Shown here: positions 24,631-33,943 of the stretch, one piece after another
How the letters are laid out: each line of letters opens with the position of its first letter
How positions within the stretch are numbered: position 1 is the stretch's first letter
Origin: Chloranthus sessilifolius
Taxonomy: Eukaryota; Streptophyta; Magnoliopsida; Chloranthales; Chloranthaceae
Assembly (NCBI GenBank): GCA_021018995.1
Contig: CM037595.1
Span: forward strand, 92,826,491 to 92,890,490
Reading direction: 5' to 3'
Length of the DNA: 64,000 nucleotides
Program-made: the position numbers and the translations under genes
The notes under the pieces: generated by a model
Database searches by the model: none
What the model saw: only the letters and a program-made list of their open reading frames with translations
Told to the model about the DNA's origin: nothing

Positions 24631-24745
24631 GGAAAAACATGTCTGTGCTGACATGGAAACGACTTGGCTTAGAGTGGGCCTATTTTTTAAAGTTTGAAAC
24701 TATAGGGACGTTTCTGCAAATACACAAACTTATAGGACCGAAAAT

Positions 24746-25177
24746 AAAAATAAATAAATCCATAGATGTAGCTGAAAGCAAACCAGCAAACGGAGAGGGT
24801 GCAGGAATTACTGAAGCCTCATCAAGGTGTGTAATCATTACATTTTTAAATCCTCTTTCTATGATGGATCCATCGATTAATCGTATGAAAGTCACCATTT
24901 AATATGAATCTACCAATTCTGGTTCTTTTTCTTTTTTCCAATAAATAAAGGGAATTTTTTAATGGCAAATGCAATTTTTTGGGCTTTTTTTAAAATTTTG
25001 TTTTAAATAAAAATAAATGCTTGATTTCTTGATGCTAATACTTTTAGGTGTTCTGGACTGTTTATTTATGTGCTACATGTTGAATATAAATCTTGGTTTT
25101 GGCGGTTTCAGAATAGTTCACCTTTGAAGTTTGGTAGGATATATATTTTTTTTGTTTTTTTTTTAGAGTTAATGATA
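24746..25177. other. AT-rich spacer, no gene seen
   Basis: No recognisable coding region. The overlapping short open frames at 24639-24902 lie across the MULE terminal repeat and have no domain. Confidence 0.5.
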
Positions 25178-25527
25178 TGTTGGTAAGAGTGTATTTAGAA
25201 ATGTGGGTCTGTGTTTCAATTTCGGTCCTTTTAAAAGAGCAATTTGATCCTGCTCTTTTAAGTAGACTGCTCTTTGCCTCCAAAGAGCAATCCCAAGCAC
25301 AAGACTATATAGTTAGAATTAGATGCATAACGTTCTCTTGCTTCAAATCTTCTTCTTTGTAGTTTTAAGATTATTTATTAATATTTACATGCTATCAGAG
25401 CGGTATAAATCCGCCCATCCTACCATTTCTGCTGTCCTAAGATCACTAAGGCCCCTTTGACAAATTTCATCAAACACTTTGAGTGCTCCATAGGGAAAGC
25501 TGTCCATTTCTGTCTAAAGAAGCAGGT

Positions 25528-25528
<1 letters not shown>

Positions 25529-25590
<62 letters not shown>
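25529..25590. repeat. (GA)n microsatellite in copia leader
   Basis: About 30 GA repeats between the primer-binding site and the gag ATG of the copia remnant. Confidence 0.95.
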
Positions 25591-25591
<1 letters not shown>

Positions 25592-25619
25592 CACTGGGCA
25601 CCCCACGGTCTTTAGATCA

Positions 25620-26267
25620 ATGGCTTCATCCCGCAAACTACAACACCTTCCCAAACATCCAAAACAACCTACCCTCGAACTGACCTCTCACCAATTACAT
25701 CCTTTGGAATTCTCAATTCGCCCCATTACTTTGCAGCTATGATTTAGTGGGTGACATGGCACCACCAACAGTCCTGAACAGTTTCTTCCATCTGATATGG
25801 AGATGTCGAGCCCAAGATTAATCCTGTCTTTGTCTTGTGGCAACGACAAGACTCTCTTTATTCACATGGATTATCTCATTGCTCACTGAAGGAGTTCATG
25901 CACAGATCATAGGGCTGCACATCTCATGAAGTGGACTGCGCTAGCCGGTGCCTACTCGAGCCACTCCAACATCGGCATCATACTACTATACCTACAGGTG
26001 CAGACTCTCACGAAGGGTAACTCGACAAATAATGAATGCTTTCAACTGGCAAAAACTTTGGCTGGTCAGCTTGCTGCCATATCACGACCGGTTGCAAGTG
26101 AAGACCTTGTTCTCCATATTCTCGGTGGCCTCCCTCACCCAGAATATGAATCCTTCGTAAACTCAATCACTACCAGATCAGAACTGGTTTCCATTCAAGA
26201 ACTATCCGGGCTACTGCCCAGTCAAGAGATCCGCCTGACTGATCATGCCAAAAACGCAGCTAAGTGA
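25620..26267 (+). pseudogene. Copia gag fragment (UBN2-type)
   Basis: Gag packages retrotransposon RNA into virus-like particles. The frame starts at 25620 but meets stops around 25740-25890. The best part, 25926-26267, shows the copia gag pattern in which a hydrophobic helix is followed by D.VLHIL.GLP.EY..FV..I.TR. It has no zinc knuckle and ends at a TGA. It is a degraded fragment, and no gene-like neighbours suggest domestication. Confidence 0.7.
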
Positions 26268-26877
26268 GGGTCTGAGCCTCTACCACGGTCGGAAGGAGAC
26301 TGAGAATCAATAAAAAAGGCAGCATTCTTGCAAGGGACAAAAGCAGGAAGCCATAATGGCACAACATTTCTCCTCAAAAAAGGAGTTCCCATAAATAGGG
26401 ATCTGGTGGTTAGTGGCCTTGAAGAGTAGTTTCAATCCTTTAGTTCTACCCATAGTTGTTAAATGCGTCAGGCAGATCCTAGGTGGTAGACCCCCCTTGG
26501 AGCTAAGCGGGGCCTAGGCGGTAAGGTCTATTAATATTTCAATTATTTTGTTACTTGTTATATTAATCTATAGAGGATTTATAGTAAATATTAAATACGT
26601 GAGAATAACATATAATGATAAAAATGTGATTATTCACTCATTAAGTATCAATCATTATGTAAAATTATAAGTTGAAAGCGTCAAATAACAAATGACAATT
26701 AACAAGCAACAATTAGAAAATTAAATAGACAAACAACAATACTAGGTAAATCATTTGTTTGAAAACATAATATTTTCAAAGTTTTTAAATGTCAAAGGCA
26801 TTTGTTGGTCAATAATGGTCAAATCTGAAGTCAATTCGATATGGTTGAAATTTTTTTAGAAAAAATTTCAAGATAGT

Positions 26878-27949
26878 TGACATGCGACAATGACCCCGAA
26901 ATGCATATGAGATGATAATTGACGAAATTAAGCTAATTAAGTGAACAATTAACCCAAATTAAAGCAATACCTTAGGGCTTTATGGATTTCTGCTTAGGTA
27001 GCCATGTTAGGTTCGACTAGGGTCCAATTTGGCGCCCGAGCTTTGTTAGATTTGAGGAAGGGGTGATCCTAGAGATAGAACTCTAGCATCCTCTAGGTCG
27101 GCATTCGCTCGACATGTTTCAAGGTAGAATCGTGTGGCCCCTTGCTAGGGCTTTGAAACAAATGCTCAATCAGTTTTGAATTGAGTGACCTCGAGCTCAA
27201 CTTCGGTCGAGGATTGACAGGCAGAGGTTGGCATCAAACTACAAGGTTGGGCATCAAGATAGCTCTAGGATTAGGGTTATGAGGATTCATGCAAGTAGAA
27301 GGAAAAGAAATAGATACAAGATCTAGCAAGCAAATAAAAAAAGTTAAAAGAGATGATCAAAGGAAACAAATGGGCATCACACCCTTAGCCTCATACCAAA
27401 CCCACATGGGGAAGAAGTCTCACTCTCAATTAAAGCTCATCTTAAGCTCAAAATGTTTGCACTTTCATTCAATAACTATCAATGCCAAAAATGGCTTGCA
27501 TAAGGACCTTTTATAGTAAATACAAAAGAGAAAACCTTAAAATAGAAAAGTACAAACCCTAAAAGGTAACCTAAAAGCTTTGAAAATATTAAAAGAAAAA
27601 TGAAGAAAATAAGCCCAAACAGGCAATTGTGTCACTTGACTCGCTCGAGCGGGATTATTCTCACTTGAGCAAGAACTCTTGTAGTTCACGGCCAAATCTC
27701 CGGTGAAGCTCGCTAGAGCAGGAACCGAGGTCGCTCGATTGAGTTTTGACTGAAAGTTTGGCCTAACTCTTGCTTCAACCTCGCTCGAGTGGGAATCCCA
27801 CTCGCTCGAGCAAATCTGGGCAGAAAGTCCCTTTTGCAGATCCTTAGGCTTCCTTCCCGATAGATGCTCGTTGGGTCCTCCGCTTCTTCTTTCGTCGGTG
27901 GACTTGATGTGGCCCAAAGCCGGTGTCCACGATGTCGGCGTCCCCGCCA
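26878..27949 (-). mobile_element. Solo LTR, 1072 bp, TSD ATAGT
   Basis: It starts TGACATGCG and ends GTCCCCGCCA, and is flanked by ATAGT at 26873-26877 and 27950-27954. On the minus strand it begins TGGCGGGGACGCCGACATC, matching the start of the LTR at 28299. Its internal order resembles the LTRs of the chromovirus at 46087-52710 (ACCTTAGGG, GGGTCCA, CTAGAGATAG, GACTCTAGC-type blocks). A CGCTCGAGCG palindrome cluster (27642-27812) precedes TACTATAAAAGG (about 27507-27518, minus). Confidence 0.85.
27642..27812. promoter_or_regulatory. CGCTCGAGCG palindrome cluster in LTR U3
   Basis: CGCTCGAGCG at 27642-27651, degenerate CTCGCT.GAGC and GTCGCTCGATTGAG words, and near 27785-27806 a CGAGTGGGA..TCCCACTCG inverted pair flanked by CGCTCGAG on both sides. 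On the minus strand it lies about 125 bp upstream of the TATA-like box. Confidence 0.7.
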
Positions 27950-28017
27950 ATAGTGACTTGATCTGATTTCATTATGATTACTTTATAAAAGATTAGAATA
28001 TTGGGGCTCTTAAGGGA

Positions 28018-28095
28018 TTGGGCCTTAGCTCAATTGGTGATGCACATGTAATTTGAGGTTAGGAGCCTCAATTGCAACCCATAGTAATGATTTAA
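28018..28095 (+). other. tRNA-derived SINE-like patch with A-tail
   Basis: GGGCCTTAGCTCAATTGGTG resembles the acceptor and box A of a tRNA. It is followed about 30 bp later by a poor box B-like region (GTTAGGAGCCTCAATTGC) and, after a short spacer, by a run of 11 A. This is the layout of a short tRNA-derived SINE. Box B is weak and no duplication was identified. Confidence 0.35.
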
Positions 28096-28298
28096 AAAAA
28101 AAAATCATTTGTAAAGTTTGGTTGCAGTGTTTATCATCTCACTTGGTACCTTGTAGCAGTCCTCAGTAGGTCCAGCTAAATGCCCTTTAGAAGTTCAATA
28201 TCTCTACTTATGATGCCAAAGGCGGATAAAGCAGAAGCGAGCTAGGCTTAGGTGGTCATCCTCTCTTAGCGGCCTAGGCACAACTTTTGACAACAAAG

Positions 28299-29292
28299 TG
28301 GCGGGGATGCCGACACTGTAGACATTGGATATGGACCGTTTTGTGTGTACCGGCTTCGGAAGAAGCGGAATGGAAATGGAGATCAAAACCCAAAATAAAG
28401 AATTGGACGTGCTGGAGCAATGCCAGTCAATCGATTGACACTTGGGTTTTAATCAATTGACTAGGCCTGTGAGGAATTAATTCTGACGATATATATGTAT
28501 GTCAATCGATTGAATACTATATGTCAATCGATTGACTGAGGAGCTAATTCTGACGATATACATGTACGTCAATCGATTGAATACTATATGTCAATCGATT
28601 GACTGCGTCAGAATTTGAATTTGAATTTTGAAGGGCATACTTGTCTTTGTTTATTTTTGTTTTAGGGTTTTATTTTTCTTTTGTAGGGCATCCTATATAA
28701 GGTCTCTAAATAAACATTGTAAGGGATGATGATTGATTATGAATGAAAGCTAATGCTTATGTGCTTGAGATGAGCCATTGTTGAAGAGTGATTCTTCTTT
28801 GCTTCCCGAGAAGGGTTTGGTGTGAAGCCAAGGGTGTGATGCTCAAAATCTATCTTCTACCTATTTCTTCAATTTTCATTTTTCTTTCTCCGCTTGTTTT
28901 AGATCCCACAAACCACAATCCCAGCCATTATCCTTTTTCCAAAACCCTCAAAATCAGAACCATTGATTCTAACCCTAGATCTTATACAAGCCATTAAACC
29001 AACCGAATCAGAACCCTTAGAGGACTCATGATTCCACCATTCAATCTCGAGCGGTGCCCTAATATGAAAAAGCTAAAGTTCTATCTCTAGAACCGATCTA
29101 CACCGCGAATCTAACGGGTCTAGCGCATGGACCGGACCCTACTCGAATCAAGCGCGATCTTTCAGTGGAAAACTATGAAACCCTAAGGTATCCGCATTAA
29201 CTTCATGGTTTATTGTTTAATTAATTTAGTTTAATTTCGGCAATTAATTAAATCATGACATTCACGTAGTTTGAGGTCCTTGTCCCGCATCA
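28299..29292 (+). mobile_element. Solo LTR, 994 bp, TSD CAAAG/TAAAG
   Basis: It starts TGGCGGGGATGCCGAC and ends GTCCCGCATCA. The flanks are CAAAG (28294-28298) and TAAAG (29293-29297), one C/T change apart. The start is the same family type as the LTR at 26878 read on minus. TCAATCGATTGA palindromes (28426-28603) precede TATATAA (28694-28700). It is inserted at or near the right terminus of the hAT-like element. Confidence 0.75.
28426..28603. promoter_or_regulatory. GTCAATCGATTGAC palindrome cluster in LTR U3
   Basis: GTCAATCGATTGAC occurs at 28426-28439 and 28590-28603. Between them are TCAATTGACT, two GTCAATCGATTGAATACTAT copies and another GTCAATCGATTGACTG. A 67-bp unit is duplicated here. 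The cluster lies about 90 bp before the TATA box at 28694. Confidence 0.75.
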
Positions 29293-29305
29293 TAAAGTTT
29301 CTACT

Positions 29306-29879
29306 AAGTTAGGAGAATGTAGTAGGACGCAAACTATCGATTTCGGTTCTCAGGTGAAATTGGAATCTCTCTCGACCTTGCTGCCGTAGCAAGACAGGAT
29401 TGATAACTTGATTGACCTTGGTAAGGGACTCGGAATGTCCTTTCAAGGTTCTGACCAGAGCCACAGAGCGGTGTTTGGCACCATTGATGAGAGTAGAGAC
29501 AATCAAAGGTTCAAAGTCAGAAAGGGGAGGGAGCTTAAAAAATTTCAATGGGGCCTCTCGTATGCCAAGGCAAAAAACAAGTCCAAATCCAAGTATGGGA
29601 TGGAGAGGGAGGACAACGAGGACCGACGAAGTGGGACTTTTGGGCGTTGGGGAATCTTTTTTAGGTTTTTTGTTGTTATGTTGTCTTTTTCTGATTGTTA
29701 GAGGTTTGGGGGATGCAGATAGGAGGGCCATTACCAAGGGTATGTTCAGAATCTTGAGGTCGGATGTTCTCACCTTCCAGGAGACTATTTGGGATTTTTT
29801 CGATGATCGGAAATTTTAGCTCTGTTGGGAAGTAGAGGCAGCCTCCTGCCTGAAGGGGTTTCTGGAGGAATACACGTCG
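29306..29879 (+). pseudogene. L1-type LINE fragment, start of endonuclease domain
   Basis: L1 LINE ORF2 proteins begin with an AP-like endonuclease that nicks the target DNA. Around 29696-29816 the + strand reads VRGLGDADRRAITKGMF... DVLTFQET, matching the N-terminal W-N-x-R-G-L-G and LQET pattern of plant L1 endonucleases; the Trp-Asn preceding it is lost. The upstream 29412-29690 is continuous open sequence, probably the region before the endonuclease. The frame stops at 29819 and a hAT MITE begins at 29888, so the rest of ORF2 is missing. Confidence 0.6.
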
Positions 29880-29887
29880 ACTGAGAT

Positions 29888-29965
29888 AACTGTTGTCATA
29901 TGCGATCACATATGCGATAGTATGCCATCGCATTCAGTGTATGCCATGGCATACTTCTCCAACAT

Positions 29966-30037
<72 letters not shown>

Positions 30038-30445
30038 GCTTTTAGGCTTCCCCAAGCCCTATTAATAGAGGGTTTCTCTTCCTAATGCATACCACAACTC
30101 TCAAAGGTATATTTTGGATTTCTTTCCTTCTCTTTTGTATGATCCACTTTATTTTTGTATTAGTTGGACTTAGTTTTTATATTTTTCCTTCTAATTTATG
30201 GGTTATATACTTATATTATATACTTTTATTTCTAATTCTAGACACTACAAAATTAATAGAGCACAAAATTAACACAAACATATTACTTTTCAATATGGGG
30301 AACTTTGAGAATTTTTGGGAATTTTTTAAAATTTTAAATTTTTTTTTTAATAATAATAATAATAATTTTTTATGCCATGGCATAATGGCATATGCGATGA
30401 TCCTATGCCATCGCATAGGGTCGCATATGCCATTTGACTACATTG
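29888..30445. mobile_element. hAT MITE, 558 bp, TSD ACTGAGAT/ACTAAGAT
   Basis: The termini AACTGTTGTCATATGCG and (reverse complement) CAATGTAGTCAAATGGC match the ends of the element at 31760. The flanks are actgagat (29880-29887) and actaagat (30446-30453), 7 of 8 identical. The subterminal regions are packed with ATATGCGAT / ATCGCATAT / GCCATGGC palindromic words. The centre contains a (TA)n tract. No transposase. Confidence 0.75.
29968..30035. repeat. (TA)n microsatellite inside hAT MITE
   Basis: About 33 TA dinucleotides. Confidence 0.95.
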
Positions 30446-30453
30446 ACTAAGAT

Positions 30454-30682
30454 GTTTGAAAATTGGTTCGTAGTTGGGGAGGCCGAGGGCCTCCAGACCA
30501 GGCCCGTCACATTGGACGCTTGGGATTGTTTTGGGCCCAACTTGCATCTTGTAGCCCCATAGTGTAGCACCTTTCTAGGGTTGGTGTTGTCCATACCCTT
30601 TCGATCCGGCCCGACTTCCGTGAGGATGGGTAGCTACTCACTACCCTTCTCTCCTTCGTTTGGGCTTGATCCAGTTTGACCA
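30454..30682. other. Spacer, no gene seen
   Basis: Relatively GC-rich (GGCCGAGGGCCTCCAGACC near 30480). No recognisable domain. It may be the continuation of the LINE or copia remnants on either side. Confidence 0.4.
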
Positions 30683-31190
30683 TCATTGTCGGGGATGTAC
30701 CTTCATATTTTGTCTTTTGATAAAATTTCTTTTGTTATCGATAAAACAAGTTAAAAAATAAACAATGCTAAGTGTGGATAGAGGACGAGTCATAAGAATC
30801 TGAGTCCGAGCCTTCTCATACCCAGGACGGAGGCCTCCCAAAAACATATAAATCCGTTGAAGCTCATGCCGTCGAGCAAGCGTGGCTTCTACCTCCTCAC
30901 CGAACTGAGAAATAGGCTCATAATGATTGAACTCCTTCCACATGTTCTGAAAGGTACTAAAGTAGTTCCTCATAGACATATCACCATGGTTACACTTGGC
31001 AATACCCCGAGTAAGCTGATAAATTCTTCTATCATGTTTCGCTAGGGCAAATGTCTCTTCAAGTGCCGTAATAAAGTAGCAAACTCATAGAACATAAAGG
31101 TTCACAAAATATTTGGATCCATAGAGTTAAACAACCAGCTAAGAATAATAGCATTGTCAACTTCCACTCAACAAGATTGGGGAATCCAAG
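30683..31190 (-). pseudogene. Copia gag fragment (UBN2-type)
   Basis: The minus strand at 30683-30979 reads MSMRNYFSTFQNMWKEFNHY, then YMFLGGLRPGYEKARTQILM. This is the copia gag pattern in which an S/T-x-x-YY-x-x-L-x-x-L-W-x-E-L-D segment is followed by F-L-x-G-L-x-x-x-Y-x-x-x-R-x-Q-I-L. Upstream sequence to about 31190 (RIYELTRGIAKC-like) continues the homology with frameshifts and stops. Gag binds element RNA; this copy is degraded and lacks the zinc knuckle. Confidence 0.7.
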
Positions 31191-31426
31191 TATATGTTTA
31201 GGTATTAATTTGTGAGAAGACCAATTTTCTTCCTACCTTAGACCTATAGAGTAATAGTCCTTTTCCTTTGAAGATAACTCGAAGAATTTAGATTGATGGT
31301 AATTATACTTCAAATGGAAGATTCTCAGTACTCGTAGAAATGTAATTTTCACCCATAATGGAGGTATGCTACCACACAAGCTACTAACTACTAAAGTGAA
31401 CAATCTCAACCAAAGACAAGGTTGAT

Positions 31427-31510
31427 AACAACCAATAAACAGAAAACAAGTTTGGTAACAACCAATAAACAGAAAACAAGTTTGGTAACAACCAATAAAT
31501 AGAGAGAAAT
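31427..31510. repeat. 30-bp minisatellite, nearly three copies
   Basis: The unit TAACAACCAATAAACAGAAA with a CAAGTTTGG tail repeats at 30-bp spacing, with one or two changes in the last copy. Confidence 0.85.
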
Positions 31511-31759
31511 ACTCTTAGCACATTCAGATTGTAGAAGATTCAACGTGCAGCAGACAAAAAAATACTGGCAGCAAATAAAACACCCCAAATACCGTAGACA
31601 TTGAAGGTAGTCGAGAGATCAAAGAATGGAAATCGAAGCTTATCATCAAAAATACATGCAGCAACCATATTTTAGTGTTTGAATATCGTATCACACATCA
31701 GAAAATGCCAAATATGTGAAACACATGTGAAGGGAGGCGATAGACCATGGAAACATGAG

Positions 31760-32364
31760 CAGTGTTGTCATAACTCATAAGCGTCCGCTTAAGCGACCAA
31801 GCATTCGCTTAAGAGATCCTGAGCAGCCAAATAGCATGGCTTACGCGATGCAGGAGACTGAGCGATCACATACTGATGTATGCGATCGCTTAAGCCATGT
31901 TTTATGGCTTATGCGATCGCAAACTCAGTATGCGATGGCATAATGCTCCAACGATCATAAATATGACCATTGAAGCACTTTGTTAAATTTTTTTTCTTTT
32001 TTGGGGTCCCATTACCTCTATAAAAGGGTGTGTTGGGTCCTATACTCTTCACAAAACTATTTTGGCTCATACTTCCTCTCTAATCTCCATTCTAGACTCT
32101 CAATCTCCTCTCATTAGTATGTATGACATTTCAAAAAAAAATATAAGAATGTATATTTTTTCTCTTTTTTGTCATTGACTCATTTTTGTTAGTGTTACTT
32201 TAGCTGTTAGACTTAGATACTTTTATTATATAATTTTTTTTAAAAAAATTATAAAAAAAAGAAAAAAGAAAAATCATTAAGCCATAACATTAGCGATTAA
32301 GCGATTTCGCTTAAGCGAAATGCAGTCAAATGGCTTAGCATGGCTTAAGCGATTGACAACATTG
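31760..32364. mobile_element. hAT MITE, 605 bp, TSD AACATGAG
   Basis: The left end CAGTGTTGTCATAACTC and right end GATTGACAACATTG are inverted repeats. Identical AACATGAG flanks lie at 31752-31759 and 32365-32372. The subterminal regions carry GCTTAAGCG, GCGATCGC and TTAAGCGAAATG palindromic words. The element is inserted in the leader of the minus-strand copia remnant. No coding capacity. Confidence 0.88.
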
Positions 32365-32748
32365 AACATGAGAGAGTTGTGGCCACGAGAATATAAATCA
32401 CGACCTCAGATCTCAATCAAATCTACTGCTGTAACTTGCAATAGGTTCCTGGGAAAATTCCGAACCATCTCCAACAGGTTTGCATTGACAAAAATTGCCC
32501 TCGAGATCTGTGGGATGGATAACATGAGATTCAGTGCAGAAAACCTTCACTAAAAGATGCCTTCGAAACAATGTTTTACAGTTTTCAAATCAACATGCTA
32601 TAGTAGCAAAGATGTAGAGCTCTCAAAATTGATTATCGTACAAATTGGGTCAACCCGAGGTCAATGATTTGACTATACTGATGTCAGCATGACATCATAC
32701 TGGCATCAGCTGGGAAAGAGATGATGTCACTCCTAAGGTTCTGGAGAG

Positions 32749-32764
32749 CCTTGTTCTGATACCA
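32749..32764 (-). other. Copia primer-binding site
   Basis: On minus it reads TGGTATCAGAACAAGG. The first ten bases are the standard complement of the 3' end of initiator-Met tRNA, used to prime minus-strand synthesis. Confidence 0.75.
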
Positions 32765-33001
32765 AGAAGTCCAAAATATAGAGATAGATTACTGTATAGG
32801 TTAGATTAGGGTTAGGGTTTGTGAGAAGAAGAATAGGAAGAAGGAAAAGAAAAAGAGATTAGGGTAAAATGACTTAGTGAGGATATGCTCCTCGTTAGCC
32901 TTTATATTAAGTTACTTAATATTACATACACACCCAATATTAAGTAACACACACCACAATGATTAATAGACCGCACATACGTCACAACAAATGTACTAAC
33001 A

Positions 33002-33517
33002 ACTACTACATGAATGCAAATTTTATTGAAGCTGACTTCTACCCAACCAGCCTCAACACTCTGCAGGTGATACATGGCCTCTCAGGGTTTGAATTTCAAT
33101 CATATTCGCAAGTTATTCTTTTATTTACTGTAGATGATTAATTTTGGGTGGAGAAGGTGATGTGATGTTGGTTTTGGTGACTGGTTTCTTGTCATTTATC
33201 TTTTAGGGAAAGTTTATAGTAGTATGTGACTTTGCAGGCTTCTTTTAAATGTGATTTTTTTTGTCATGTAGATTTCAATGAGTTAGCATAAAGCACATGA
33301 TATCAATTTAATCAGTAAAATGCATAGAAGATATGGAGTTCAAGTTCTCACGTATGTAATTTTTTTCTAACCATGCTGAAGGGATTAGGTCATTTCTTAA
33401 ATCCCTTGGTAATAACTTCTTAATAAAGTTGGATATGAATTTATGTCATATTGTGAATGCCAATTCCTCTACCTTAGCTTAGCATGTGATTTAGGTTCTT
33501 GTTTTCATGCATGTACA

Positions 33518-33570
<53 letters not shown>

Positions 33571-33889
33571 TATAATCTAATTTTTCCAACTTAATTGAGA
33601 AACCTTATTTCATAGACCACAAATAACACATCTTTACCTTCAAGTAAGAAGAGGATGGCAGATTTGATATTAGCAAATTCACATTTAATGCATGATTTAC
33701 AGGTTCTTAAATCTTTCCCCCATGATGCCTAAGTGTTGTACTTTGTACAAAATAAGGCAAATATTTTCATATATTTCTTTAGAAAGAGTTTTGTGGATAA
33801 CATGGATGCATTTTAAAGATCCCATAAATAATATTTATACTTCACTACTATGCTTGATATGTGAAGATTTTATTTCAGCAGGTTTAAGA
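33002..33889 (+). promoter_or_regulatory. Upstream region of RGTB, likely promoter and 5'-UTR intron
   Basis: No coding homology is visible. A (TA)n tract (33519-33567) lies in the middle. The sequence just before the ATG reads TTTTATTTCAGCAGG, a polypyrimidine tract and tandem CAG acceptor, so the ATG exon probably starts with spliced 5' UTR and the true promoter lies further upstream. A possible donor (CTCTGCAG|GTGATAC near 33064) is the only candidate 5'-UTR exon end noticed, and it is weak. Confidence 0.4.
33519..33567. repeat. (TA)n microsatellite upstream of RGTB
   Basis: About 24 TA dinucleotides. Confidence 0.95.
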
Positions 33890-33943
33890 ATGGGGGAATT
33901 GGAAGTGGAGAAGCATGTTAAATACATTCTATCTGTTGAAAAG
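33890..33943 (+). CDS. RGTB: RGTB exon 1 (coding part)
   Basis: ATG at 33890 is preceded by TTTAAGA and an upstream acceptor (TTTATTTCAGCAG). It encodes 18 residues ending ILSVEK. The donor is GTTTGT at 33944, phase 0. The following intron is 89 bp (33944-34032). Confidence 0.85.

Larger units (their letters stand above)
13800..24745. mobile_element. Mutator-like element with Ulp1/DUF1985 gene and transposase, about 10.9 kb
   Basis: Terminal inverted repeats of about 105 bp are visible: left 13808-13916 (CCTATAAGTTTGCGTATTTA) and right 24632-24737, whose reverse complement reads CCTATAAGTTTGTGTATTTG. Further matching blocks include CCCTATAGTTT and GCCAAG.C.GTTTCCA.GTCA. Inside are a divergent pair of genes, a DUF1985-Ulp1 peptidase gene on + and a MURA-like transposase on -, a layout known from plant MULEs that carry Ulp1-like genes. 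Removing two solo LTRs and a hAT-like MITE leaves about 6.8 kb. The outer 9-11-bp duplication could not be fixed because both flanks are A/T-rich. All genes are broken, so the element is inactive. Confidence 0.85.
25178..26267 (+). mobile_element. Truncated Ty1/copia element: LTR, primer site and gag
   Basis: A candidate 5' LTR (25178-25389, TGTTGG...TTTACA) is followed immediately by TGCTATCAGAGC (25390-25401), an 11/12 match to the initiator-Met tRNA primer site TGGTATCAGAGC. The leader contains a long (GA)n tract. A gag frame begins at ATG 25620 (MASSRKLQHL) and is interrupted by stops. It then continues at 25926-26267 with a UBN2/copia gag signature (ASEDLVLHILGGLPHPEYES). No protease, integrase, reverse transcriptase or 3' LTR follows, so the element is truncated. 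Confidence 0.75.
26451..28298. mobile_element. hAT-like element interrupted by a solo LTR
   Basis: The left end CATAGTTGTTAAATGCGTC and the right end, reverse complement CTTTGTTGTCAAAAGTTG, resemble the TGTTGTCA termini of the hAT MITEs at 29888 and 31760. CTAGG(C/T)GG words occur near both ends. Across the LTR at 28299, the flanks gttctacc (26443-26450) and tttctact (29298-29305) agree at 6 of 8. About 780 bp remain after removing the solo LTR at 26878-27949. No transposase is visible. Boundaries are tentative. Confidence 0.5.
30683..33001 (-). mobile_element. Truncated Ty1/copia element on the minus strand, with nested hAT MITE
   Basis: Reading on minus, a candidate LTR at about 32767-33001 (start TGTTAGTACATTTGTTG) contains a TATA-like AACTTAATATAAAGGC. 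The primer site TGGTATCAGAACAAGG follows at 32749-32764, matching the usual copia initiator-Met primer. A leader of about 1.5 kb is interrupted by a hAT MITE (31760-32364), and a gag remnant lies at 30683-31190. No pol region follows. Confidence 0.7.

Noticed and set aside
24503-24697. Open frame with (YI)n residues
   Set aside because: Translation of the (TA)n microsatellite.
25531-25590. Repetitive array considered as CRISPR-like or telomeric
   Set aside because: It is a simple (GA)n dinucleotide tract without spacers. No CRISPR array or telomere repeat was seen anywhere in this eukaryotic window.
27537-27950. 137-codon open frame on the minus strand
   Set aside because: It falls within a solo LTR bounded by a perfect 5-bp duplication; LTRs do not normally encode protein.
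28018-28095. Possible tRNA gene
   Set aside because: Box A is plausible but box B and the stems are poor, and an A-run follows, so a SINE remnant is more likely.
30085-30450. 121-codon open frame on the plus strand
   Set aside because: It lies inside the hAT MITE and its AT-rich centre; the protein is low complexity with no domain.
32959-33141. Possible coding exon upstream of RGTB
   Set aside because: A weak donor-like site (CTGCAG|GTGATAC) exists, but the peptide matches nothing recognised and overlaps the end of a copia LTR.
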